64,000 nt of DNA from Ketobacter sp036337295 (GTDB taxonomy: Bacteria > Pseudomonadota > Gammaproteobacteria > Pseudomonadales > Ketobacteraceae): positions 124,001 through 188,000 of the forward strand of contig JAYZEN010000009.1 in the NCBI GenBank assembly GCA_036337295.1. The letters are read 5' to 3'. The translations under genes and the position numbers were made by a program. Position 1 is the first letter of the stretch. The number at the start of each line of letters is the position of its first letter. This document shows, in pieces, positions 16,504 to 23,305 of this stretch. The notes under the pieces are model-generated. The model searched no databases. It was not told the DNA's origin and saw only the letters and a program-made list of their open reading frames with translations.

Positions 16504-17472
16504 TTAAATTGAGACTTTCTTTTTCGCTTTCTTGATATCGGGTTTCCAGGCCGAGCGCTGGCCCGGTGGTCGTAGCTGCTTGTCAGCCGTGCCCCCGCAC
16601 TTTTCTTCGAAATACTTGTCCACTTCTTTCAGTATGCACTCGGCTTCTTCTTCCTTCAGCCCCGGCCCGGGTTTTTTCTCGGTGAGCTGATTTTTTGCGT
16701 CCTGCCGGGCTTCCGCATAAGTGGGGTTTTTGCCCCGATCCCGATAGCGTTTTGCATCGGCTTTTTGCATCCGCGAGACGCGTCCATGTTCGGTGCTCAC
16801 ATCGGTGCCATCCAGCAATGCGATGCAGGGCGCGTCGTTTTCTTCATACCCCGGGCAGATAGCCTTGATGGTAGTGCCGCGGGGCTTCTGGAAATGGGAA
16901 TTCTGGATGACGTGATGGGACTGCTTTTCGACTCCGGTTTCCTGCTTCAGGGCCTTGCAGTCTTTTTGCTGTTCGCTGTGCGGTTTCACCGGATATTCGA
17001 ACAGAACTTTCTCACAGTCCACCTGCACCGGTGGGGCCATGCCCTCCACTTCCGGGAAGGGGGGCGTCTGGCCGGGCTTGGACGCATGGTTGTGGGTGGT
17101 CAGGTCCAGATGACGTACCGCGTTTTCACCTTCAAATTTGACATCCATCGACCAGCTATTGAAATAGACCTTGCCTTGGATTTTGCTGGTGATTATGCCT
17201 TTCTTCGGGGCCGAGCCTGCTTCATCGCCGGAGCTTTTCTTGAAGCAGGATTTGTCTTTCAGCATCGCCTCCTGACCGGAAATCTTCACAGTACCGGTGC
17301 CTCCGTTACAGTCGGAGGACAGGCCGGTATTCGGGTAGGGGATGGGCACACCCGGCGGGGTGGCCGGCGTTTGGGGTGGGGTGAAACACACATCAGGAAA
17401 GGCACAGATGGTTTTGCCGCTGCCGGCCTTGCAGGAAACTTCCATGTTGTTGGCAAATACTTTATTGGCCAT
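16504..17472 (-). CDS. PAAR-like (DUF4150) T6SS effector with C-terminal SHH nuclease toxin domain
   Basis: A 322-residue specialised effector. Residues 1-125 are the DUF4150/PAAR-like tip (MANKVFANNMEVSCKAGSGK, ICAFPDVCFTPPQTPATPPG, GTVKISGQEAMLKDKSCF), which sharpens the VgrG spike. After a Pro-rich linker the toxin starts near residue 180. SHHVIQNSHF (185-194) is the signature of the SHH branch of the HNH/Endonuclease VII superfamily, so the predicted activity is DNA cleavage in the target cell. The tail (RDRGKNPTYAEARQDAKNQL onward, then KKAKKKV) is Lys-rich, as in other nucleases. Its stop and the start of the upstream gene abut. A toxin of this type needs an immunity partner; the next gene downstream is the first suspect. 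Confidence 0.85.
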   Translation of the reverse strand: MANKVFANNMEVSCKAGSGKTICAFPDVCFTPPQTPATPPGVPIPYPNTGLSSDCNGGTGTVKISGQEAMLKDKSCFKKSSGDEAGSAPKKGIITSKIQGKVYFNSWSMDVKFEGENAVRHLDLTTHNHASKPGQTPPFPEVEGMAPPVQVDCEKVLFEYPVKPHSEQQKDCKALKQETGVEKQSHHVIQNSHFQKPRGTTIKAICPGYEENDAPCIALLDGTDVSTEHGRVSRMQKADAKRYRDRGKNPTYAEARQDAKNQLTEKKPGPGLKEEEAECILKEVDKYFEEKCGGTADKQLRPPGQRSAWKPDIKKAKKKVSI

Positions 17473-18518
17473 TATGCACTCGCTGCTTCATAACGTGAGA
17501 TGGCCACTGCGCGCTGCCCGGCGTCGTTGCCGAACTGGCAGAGAAGCTGCCTGCCATAAGCGTAACCCTTGCGACTGCCGGCCAGGGCGACCACCAGCAT
17601 CACTGTACCCATCGCCGCGCCCACTTCACCAATGCAGTCGGCTGGATGCCAGATATAGAAATGTTCTTTACGGGTGCGGAGGGTGCGGGTCAGTGCCAAC
17701 GCAGCTTCCTTGAAGTAGTACTGCTCACCGGAGACATCCGCGATGCGAAAATCCAGGTCGCCCATGGTGCATTGGGCGTCTGCCAACGCGTTCTTGATGG
17801 CGGCGGTTAAGCCGTCAGCGCGCAATGGGCGTTCTGCCGTTACGGTGGCCTCTTCCTGAGCAAAGCCCAGCCCTTGGCACAACAACCGGCCGCTATCGGA
17901 GGCAGAGACTAACGATGGGTGGCAGACCAGAATGGCCGCAGCGGCTTCCCCCGGGATAAAACCGTTGGAGTTCTGGCTGGTCAGCAAGCGGTCCTCGGCC
18001 TCAAATTCCCCCAGGGTGGCACCGTTCAATAAACTGTCCACACCGGCGATCAAAACATAGGGAAACTGCTTTTCATAGATCAGCTCCCGGGCGTGCTTCA
18101 GGGCCACCGCAGCGGACACCCGTCCGAGGGGAATGCCCCTGGATTCCTGCGCATGAAACTGGTAGCCGAGTTCTGCTTCGATCTCACCGAACAGGTGCTC
18201 TTCCAGTCCATCCATCCGCCCTGGCCGTTCCCGTTCCGCCACGCACAGAAACAAGGGTATTTCGTCGGGCACGGTGGCAAAGTGTTGCAGGCACTCCTGC
18301 AACGCCATGCTCACCATCTTTACCAGTCTGGTGCGCCCGCGCACATTGCTTGCCAACGGCACGCTGGAGCCGATGATCCATTCTCCGCCTTTATCCATAT
18401 AGCGGGTTTCCTGAAAATTATCCATGGCGCAACGAATGGCGGCGCAGGCGGAAGGGGCATCCAGGCCGACACCACATACCATGCCGGAATCCGCGATGGC
18501 GATGGGTTGATTGCTCAT
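17472..18518 (-). CDS. degenerate beta-ketoacyl synthase-like protein of T6SS island
   Basis: A 348-residue thiolase-fold protein. Layout follows KAS I/II (IAIADSGMVCGVGLDAPSA, GRVSAAVALKHARELI, YVLIAGVDSLL, GFIPGEAAAAILV, HPADCIGEVGAAMG), but all three catalytic residues are changed by my alignment: the nucleophile Cys position is Arg in GRVSAAV, the first His is lost in DVSGEQYYFKEA, and the second His is Glu in IGEVGAA. It is thus not a condensing enzyme. Such proteins recur between DUF2169 and PAAR-like genes in T6SS loci, where a structural or chaperone role is likely. The ATG overlaps the DUF2169 stop (ATGA); a longer frame upstream would sit inside that gene. Confidence 0.8.
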   Translation of the reverse strand: MSNQPIAIADSGMVCGVGLDAPSACAAIRCAMDNFQETRYMDKGGEWIIGSSVPLASNVRGRTRLVKMVSMALQECLQHFATVPDEIPLFLCVAERERPGRMDGLEEHLFGEIEAELGYQFHAQESRGIPLGRVSAAVALKHARELIYEKQFPYVLIAGVDSLLNGATLGEFEAEDRLLTSQNSNGFIPGEAAAAILVCHPSLVSASDSGRLLCQGLGFAQEEATVTAERPLRADGLTAAIKNALADAQCTMGDLDFRIADVSGEQYYFKEAALALTRTLRTRKEHFYIWHPADCIGEVGAAMGTVMLVVALAGSRKGYAYGRQLLCQFGNDAGQRAVAISRYEAASA

Positions 18519-19630
18519 GGCGTGCTGCCCTCGTGGCGGGTTTTCTTGTGGGCGGGCACCTGGTCCAGAGAGGAATAGTATGTCTTGCCCGATTGCCTGG
18601 CCCGCCACCAGGCTTTGGAGCGTTTGCCGGCGACCACCTGCGCGATTTCAAACATGTTCCTTTTCAGGGGCAGATGAGTGCGCCAGGTGATGGTGAAGCG
18701 TTGTTGATCCGGCTCGAACACCAGGGTATCGGCTTTGGCATGCTGCTCGATGAGCGGGCCTTTGCGGGGAAAGAAATACACCGGCATGTGGGTGTCGGGT
18801 AATTTGAACTGCACCCGGCCGTTGGGGGTGAGATTGATGAGGATGACTTCTTCACCCCCTTGCAGATACGCGGTTTGCTGCTCCGCGGGCGCAGATTGAT
18901 AATACAGCTCGTTAAAATCCGGCGGTAAAAAAGGAAAAACCTCATCCAGCCAGTGCTGGTCATAGGTGCCGCCGTAGGTGGAGCGTGGTTGCCAGCCGCG
19001 ACCAACGGGCCCAAAGGCTTGCGGCACATACTGCTTGTGGGGCAGGGTGATGGGCACGTTGAACTGTTCCGTTCGTGGCATGGGGGCACCGTCCACCCAT
19101 TGGCTCTTCAGGTGTTTGTGAAAACCCAGTCCCACCGGGTTGGCGATAAATGCGGCGTGTTTGGCCTCGTTCTCATGGTGGTTGTCCACACCGCCGAAGG
19201 CAACGTCATAGCTGATGGGTTGGCTGACAAAGGGTTGCGGTTCGCCCGGACGCACGGTCACCGCCGTGGATTTCCAGGCCCGGGGGCCAGTCACCACAAA
19301 GCGCTTTTGCACGTTGCCCACTTTGAGGCCAACCCCCACCCGGGGACAGGGGTCGCCACCCGGGGCATAGGCACTGCCCAGCAGCAGCACATCACAGCGT
19401 TGTTTTTTGGGAGCGAAATCCGTTTCATAAACGGGAGCAGACAGGCCGGGCTCGCCGCTGAAGGTGTCGGCCATGACCAATGGTGCCTGCTGTTCCAGCA
19501 GGCGCGGCCTTTCCCCGGCCAGCGGCAGGTGGTAAGTGCCTTTGACCGCAACCACCAGCAATTCGCGACCGCTGGGCTCCAGGCCCATGCTGTAGCCGGC
19601 TTGCATCCGGGTTGCGTTGATCAGTTCCAT
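18515..19630 (-). CDS. DUF2169 family protein, T6SS effector adaptor/accessory
   Basis: A 371-residue DUF2169 protein: MELINATRMQAGYSMGLEPSGRELLVVAVKGTY at the start in family style, then PVYETDFAPKKQRCDVLLLG, SYDVAFGG, NPVGLGF, PQAFGPVGRGWQPR and the closing DTLVFEPDQQRFTITWR. DUF2169 proteins are encoded next to PAAR-like effectors and are thought to help load them on VgrG. Here it is second in a five- or six-gene operon and is joined by ATGA overlap to the ketosynthase-like gene. It has no signal peptide, consistent with a cytoplasmic adaptor. Confidence 0.88.
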   Translation of the reverse strand: MELINATRMQAGYSMGLEPSGRELLVVAVKGTYHLPLAGERPRLLEQQAPLVMADTFSGEPGLSAPVYETDFAPKKQRCDVLLLGSAYAPGGDPCPRVGVGLKVGNVQKRFVVTGPRAWKSTAVTVRPGEPQPFVSQPISYDVAFGGVDNHHENEAKHAAFIANPVGLGFHKHLKSQWVDGAPMPRTEQFNVPITLPHKQYVPQAFGPVGRGWQPRSTYGGTYDQHWLDEVFPFLPPDFNELYYQSAPAEQQTAYLQGGEEVILINLTPNGRVQFKLPDTHMPVYFFPRKGPLIEQHAKADTLVFEPDQQRFTITWRTHLPLKRNMFEIAQVVAGKRSKAWWRARQSGKTYYSSLDQVPAHKKTRHEGSTP

Positions 19631-19645
19631 GGGTAAGGGCGCCTG

Positions 19646-20146
19646 TCAGTTGAGCAGAATGGAGCCGCCCTTGATGCGATTGGCTCCTGAGGATCGGCTG
19701 GAAATGTAGGTGCCTTTGATCAGCACTTTGCCGGCCTGGGTCAGGGTGATGCTGGCCTTGCCGCAACGCAATACGATCTGCTGCTTGGCGTCCACGGTGA
19801 GGCGCTCGTCGTCGGCTTCCACAGTGACCTGGGTTGGGCGCTCCGGCCCAGGCCAGGCCGAAGGGGTACGAACGACACCCATGATCATCGGTTTGCCGCG
19901 CTCACCGTTCTCATATTGGATTACCACTTCAGAGCCGATGTGGTCGCCGTGCAATTCCACAATGGAACGTGCCGGCAGAGCCATGCTCATCTCGGTGCTG
20001 GCTGATGGTTGGGAGAGGCAGATCAGCGGGGTTACGCCGTCTTTGAATCCGATGAGGGTCGCGGTGTAAATCCCAAAAGCACGTTGGGATTCCGGTAGCG
20101 GAATGTTGCTGGACAAATCCTGGTCAATATCCTGTTGCGCGCCCAT
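19646..20146 (-). CDS. DUF6484 family T6SS-associated protein
   Basis: A 166-residue protein of the DUF6484 type, recognised by its C-terminal block (QIVLRCGKASITLTQAGKVL, then YISSRSSGANRIKGGSI). The middle (SIVELHGDHIGSEVVIQYENG, GKPMIMGVV) looks like the OB-fold part of VgrG, and the GKASITL block matches GKASITM near the VgrG C-terminus encoded at 12268-14376. It may therefore be a small spike-like or spike-capping protein. First gene of the minus-strand T6SS operon, 15 bp before DUF2169. Confidence 0.82.
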   Translation of the reverse strand: MGAQQDIDQDLSSNIPLPESQRAFGIYTATLIGFKDGVTPLICLSQPSASTEMSMALPARSIVELHGDHIGSEVVIQYENGERGKPMIMGVVRTPSAWPGPERPTQVTVEADDERLTVDAKQQIVLRCGKASITLTQAGKVLIKGTYISSRSSGANRIKGGSILLN

Positions 20147-20377
20147 GTCCCTCTCCTTAAACGTTGGCTTTTCAACGGTTTTACCTTAATCCCGTTTCAT
20201 GGGTCAATGGCATTATTGCGATCCAGAGCGTGATAAATGTCGCGGAGTTCGGTTGCTTTTTGAGCGTGGCTTTCACCAGGCTGAAATCGCTTTGTTTAAT
20301 GGGTGAGCAGGGCTGAGGTGGGATGTGTATTCATTTTCATGGGAAATGTCTATTAGTGCCAAAAGCCGTAAAAGTGC

Positions 20378-20405
20378 TTGATGTTCCCGCTGGCTGGCCT
20401 ATTTT
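20378..20405 (+). promoter_or_regulatory. candidate sigma70 promoter of the PilZ membrane gene
   Basis: TTGATG-16 bp-TATTTT would start transcription near 20412, 40 bp before ATG 20452. This supports that start over the in-frame ATG at 20323, which would lie upstream of the promoter. Confidence 0.4.
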
Positions 20406-20425
20406 GGGAATTGGATCACATTCCC
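20406..20425. promoter_or_regulatory. palindrome over the predicted transcription start
   Basis: GGGAAT-8 nt-ATTCCC directly follows the -10 candidate, where a repressor would block initiation. Cognate regulator unknown. Confidence 0.35.
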
Positions 20426-20451
20426 ACAGAAAAACACCCTGGATTAAAGCG

Positions 20452-22314
20452 ATGGACAGCGACTTCTCAACTTTTCTCATTGTCACTCTGGCTGATATTG
20501 GCGTCTGCCTGGTGTTGTTTGCGCTGGTGATATTGCCCCGCTTCAACCGCTGGTCTGCAGCGGAACAGTCCCAGTTTGAGGGGCAACCGAAAGACTACAT
20601 TCATGACCGCGTGTTTCGCGAGTACGCCGGGCTGTATTTTCTCACCTACCTCTCCATTGCTTTTGTCATCAGCCAGGTGCCGGGGCTGGAAGGGGTGTTC
20701 GTCAACAGCGTGGTGTCCCTGTTGGGGGAGAACGATCTCGCGACCCTGGTGCTGTCCCTGGGGCAACAACTGGGCTATGCGTTGCTTTCGCCCTATCTGA
20801 TTGTGTTTGTATTGCTGGTGCAGTTGGCGGCCCCCATTGCCAAGGCTGATGAACGCTGGCGCAGTTTTTTGCTGGCCTCGGCCCGTGTGCCCCGGGATGC
20901 ACTGAATCTCAAGCAGCAGATCCTGCACTCAATGCGGGACATCCCCATGAACCACCGCAAGCTGGACAGCGTTTACGATACCCTGGAAAGCCGCGGCTTT
21001 GCCGAATTCTGGGACCGGGTGGCGCGGGGCACGGACGTTCAGGAGACGCCCTTTATCGCCGGGCGCCTGCTGGTGCTGAACCTGTACCTGGTGAGGGTGA
21101 ATCGGGAATTTGAAGACCATTATCCCGGCATCAATGATTTGCAGCGCATCGAAAGTCGCCTGCTGGAGATTGCCGGTGTGCTGCCGGCCATGCTGGACGG
21201 TGCCAACCTGGTGGCGATTCAGGAATACGTGGGGGAACTGGAACGAATGCAGGCCACGCTGGCGGAGATGCTGGCCAAAAACTGTGTCAAGCTGTCACCG
21301 AATCAGCAGCAGGCCCATCAACTGTTATCCCGCTACGGTTTTGTGATCCGCTTTACCGATCGCAAAGAACTGGATCTGAAGCTGCCCATCACCCTGGTGT
21401 TCATGGGCACCTTTGTGCTCACCGGCCTCAGTGTCATGTTGTTTTTGCTGCTGTTTGATGTGGTGGGGGCTGATAACCGGAGTGGCGGGCCCTGGTTCAC
21501 AGAGCAGCGGGTGATTGGTTGGTCCATCGGCGGTGGTCTGTCTTATGTGCTGGCGGTGGGGTGCGGCTTTTACATGAATGAAACCCTGCGGAATCAGTTT
21601 GGCAACCGCAGTCCGGCCACCTATATTCTGGCGTTTCTGACTGCGGCGGCGGCCTCCATGGCGTTTTATGCGCTGTCCTCGGTGGTGTTCAAACCGCCGC
21701 ACATTCTGCTGGCCATCAATTTTGGTTTGCTGGCCATCGTGGTGATCCGCAGTCGCGGGCGTCGGCTGATGACGCAGCAAGCCGTGCAGCGTAAGGCCAC
21801 TCAGATCGCGCTGCAGTATGCTGTGATTACCGGCGTGTTGCAGGTGATGATCCGCTGTGCATTCTATATTTATCACAGGGAAGACTGGACTTGGCTGGAG
21901 TTGTACCAGCGCCTGGATCTGCCCGTGTTCTTTGTGTTCGGCCTGGTGCGGGGTGGCGTGATCGCCTTCCTGGTAGCCTATGTGTTCATGGATTGTGAGC
22001 GGGTGTACCTGCAGGGCGCCCGGCGCAAGTTTCCCCGCATTAAAGTGGGCAATTCCGTGCACGCAGAAATCGGCGGTCAGCCCGGCGAAGTGATGGTGGT
22101 GGATTTATCCGAGCGCGGTGCCATGTTGCGCCTGGAGGAAGGGCGCACCGTTCAGGTGGGTGAATCCATTGCCATGCTGTTCAGTTTTGGTCGCATGGAG
22201 GGGCTGGTGATGTCGGTGCGGGGGAACCGGGCTCGCATCTGTTTTCACTCCAAGTGCATTGCCGACAGTTCGATCCACAGTTATATCCACGACGAAATGG
22301 GGCTGGCTGTGTGA
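20452..22314 (+). CDS. multi-pass membrane protein with C-terminal PilZ (c-di-GMP binding) domain
   Basis: A 620-residue inner-membrane protein. Two hydrophobic hairpins in the first 140 residues (LIVTLADIGVCLVLFALVIL; QLGYALLSPYLIVFVLLVQL) are followed by a helical cytoplasmic segment, then a second membrane block (ITLVFMGTFVLTGLSVMLFL and several more). The last ~100 residues are a PilZ domain with the c-di-GMP signature: RKFPR (RxxxR) and VDLSERGAML (DxSxxG). It may therefore be regulated by c-di-GMP directly. It lies 225 bp upstream of the DUF3348-DUF802-OmpA-DUF2894 operon on the same strand, so it might tune that system. No clear ribosome site precedes ATG 20452. Confidence 0.8.
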   Translation: MDSDFSTFLIVTLADIGVCLVLFALVILPRFNRWSAAEQSQFEGQPKDYIHDRVFREYAGLYFLTYLSIAFVISQVPGLEGVFVNSVVSLLGENDLATLVLSLGQQLGYALLSPYLIVFVLLVQLAAPIAKADERWRSFLLASARVPRDALNLKQQILHSMRDIPMNHRKLDSVYDTLESRGFAEFWDRVARGTDVQETPFIAGRLLVLNLYLVRVNREFEDHYPGINDLQRIESRLLEIAGVLPAMLDGANLVAIQEYVGELERMQATLAEMLAKNCVKLSPNQQQAHQLLSRYGFVIRFTDRKELDLKLPITLVFMGTFVLTGLSVMLFLLLFDVVGADNRSGGPWFTEQRVIGWSIGGGLSYVLAVGCGFYMNETLRNQFGNRSPATYILAFLTAAAASMAFYALSSVVFKPPHILLAINFGLLAIVVIRSRGRRLMTQQAVQRKATQIALQYAVITGVLQVMIRCAFYIYHREDWTWLELYQRLDLPVFFVFGLVRGGVIAFLVAYVFMDCERVYLQGARRKFPRIKVGNSVHAEIGGQPGEVMVVDLSERGAMLRLEEGRTVQVGESIAMLFSFGRMEGLVMSVRGNRARICFHSKCIADSSIHSYIHDEMGLAV

Positions 22315-22412
22315 TTTTGCCCGTGGATTCAGCCACATAAGTGTCGTCTCTAAGGGGGATTTGAACAATCTGCGGGAAGTGGCTGAGCTGTGACCCGGGG
22401 GAATGTGGAGCC

Positions 22413-22440
22413 TTGAAGTTTCCCCTGAATTGGCCATAAT
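22413..22440 (+). promoter_or_regulatory. candidate promoter of the DUF3348-DUF802-OmpA-DUF2894 operon
   Basis: TTGAAG-16 bp-CATAAT is a good sigma70 match about 100 bp before the first gene. Confidence 0.5.
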
Positions 22441-22499
22441 GCGCCTTTATAAAAATACCAATTACGATCCACGCTCACACGCCTTTGCACCCGGCCTTA

Positions 22500-22542
22500 T
22501 TATCCAGAACGTGTTATCCAGAAACGTGTATCCAGAAATATG
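22500..22542. repeat. three tandem 14-15 bp repeats ending in the DUF3348 start codon
   Basis: TTATCCAGAACGTG, TTATCCAGAAACGTG and TATCCAGAAATATG follow one another without gap; the third contains the ATG at 22540. They replace a normal ribosome-binding site. Confidence 0.65.
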
Positions 22543-23289
22543 ACCCCGTCGTTGACTCCGTCCCCCCACCGTCAGGTACGCCTGGTCAGGCTGCTTACCG
22601 AGTTGGCCCTGATTGAGGACGACTGGCCCCAGCGCGAGTTCGCCGACCGCTTGGGGCAGATGTTCAATTTTGCCGATTCCATCATTCTGGCGGATGCCCA
22701 CAAGATGAAGCCGGAACGGGGTTTTATGGCGGTCACCGATTCAGCAGATGAGCTCAAACAGGCAGTTTCTCATGCCAAGGGCAAACTGGTGCAGGGCATC
22801 ATCGAAAGCTGTAGCCTCGGCACAGAGCGGCCGAAGATCCGCTGGCCGGCCCTGGCAGAGGATGACCCGGAGCTCAAATACGAGCGCTTCCACCGTTTTT
22901 ATCTGTCGCACCAGCGGGAGCAGGATCTGGCCTTGCGGGCGCTGCGCTCCAGCGGTCGGGAGGCCCTGACCGGATGTTCCCCGGCGTTGAAGAAACTGGC
23001 GCTGCTGGATCGGGTATTGGAAGACACCCTGTGGGATCACACCGCCCGGTTTCTGGCGGCAGTGCCCCGTTTGCTGGAGCGGCGCTTTGATCGCCTGCGT
23101 GCTGGCGAGGGCGAGGCTAGGGCCGAACCCGGCTGGCTTGTGCAATTTCGCAAAGACGTGCAGTCGCTGTTGCTGGCAGAACTGGACCTGAGACTGCAAC
23201 CGGTGCTGGGGCTGGTGGAGTCGCTTGAGCGCTGCACGTCAGCGCAGCGCCTCCGAGCAGAGGCACCTGAAACCGGATATACGAACTAG
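22540..23289 (+). CDS. DUF3348 family protein, first gene of a MotAB-like operon
   Basis: A 249-residue cytoplasmic protein recognisable as DUF3348 (QVRLVRLLTELALIEDDWPQ; FADRLGQMFNFADSIIL; DPELKYERFHRFYLSHQREQ). It is highly helical and charged with no membrane segment. In many proteobacteria DUF3348 is encoded with DUF802, an OmpA-family protein and DUF2894, as here, so it is presumably a cytoplasmic partner of that complex. No ribosome site precedes ATG 22540, which lies at the end of a tandem repeat; TTG at residue 5 is an alternative. It ends 16 bp before the DUF802 start. Confidence 0.85.
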   Translation: MTPSLTPSPHRQVRLVRLLTELALIEDDWPQREFADRLGQMFNFADSIILADAHKMKPERGFMAVTDSADELKQAVSHAKGKLVQGIIESCSLGTERPKIRWPALAEDDPELKYERFHRFYLSHQREQDLALRALRSSGREALTGCSPALKKLALLDRVLEDTLWDHTARFLAAVPRLLERRFDRLRAGEGEARAEPGWLVQFRKDVQSLLLAELDLRLQPVLGLVESLERCTSAQRLRAEAPETGYTN

Positions 23290-23305
23290 AGGTAATCCCC
23301 CCATT

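Larger units (their letters stand above)
20147..20451. other. divergent region between the T6SS operon and the PilZ membrane gene (305 bp)
   Basis: The region holds a plus-strand promoter candidate and a palindrome near its right end, described separately. The left part must contain the T6SS operon promoter, but I saw no clear hexamers. The frame of the PilZ gene is open through 20323-20451, but the promoter position argues against a start there. Confidence 0.4.

Noticed and set aside
12268..20146. Complete type VI secretion system
   Set aside because: Only VgrG, PAAR-like effector and accessory genes are present; no sheath, ATPase, baseplate or membrane-complex genes.
20323..20451. N-terminal extension of the PilZ membrane protein
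   Set aside because: The stretch lies upstream of or over the likely promoter, and lacks hydrophobic or conserved character.
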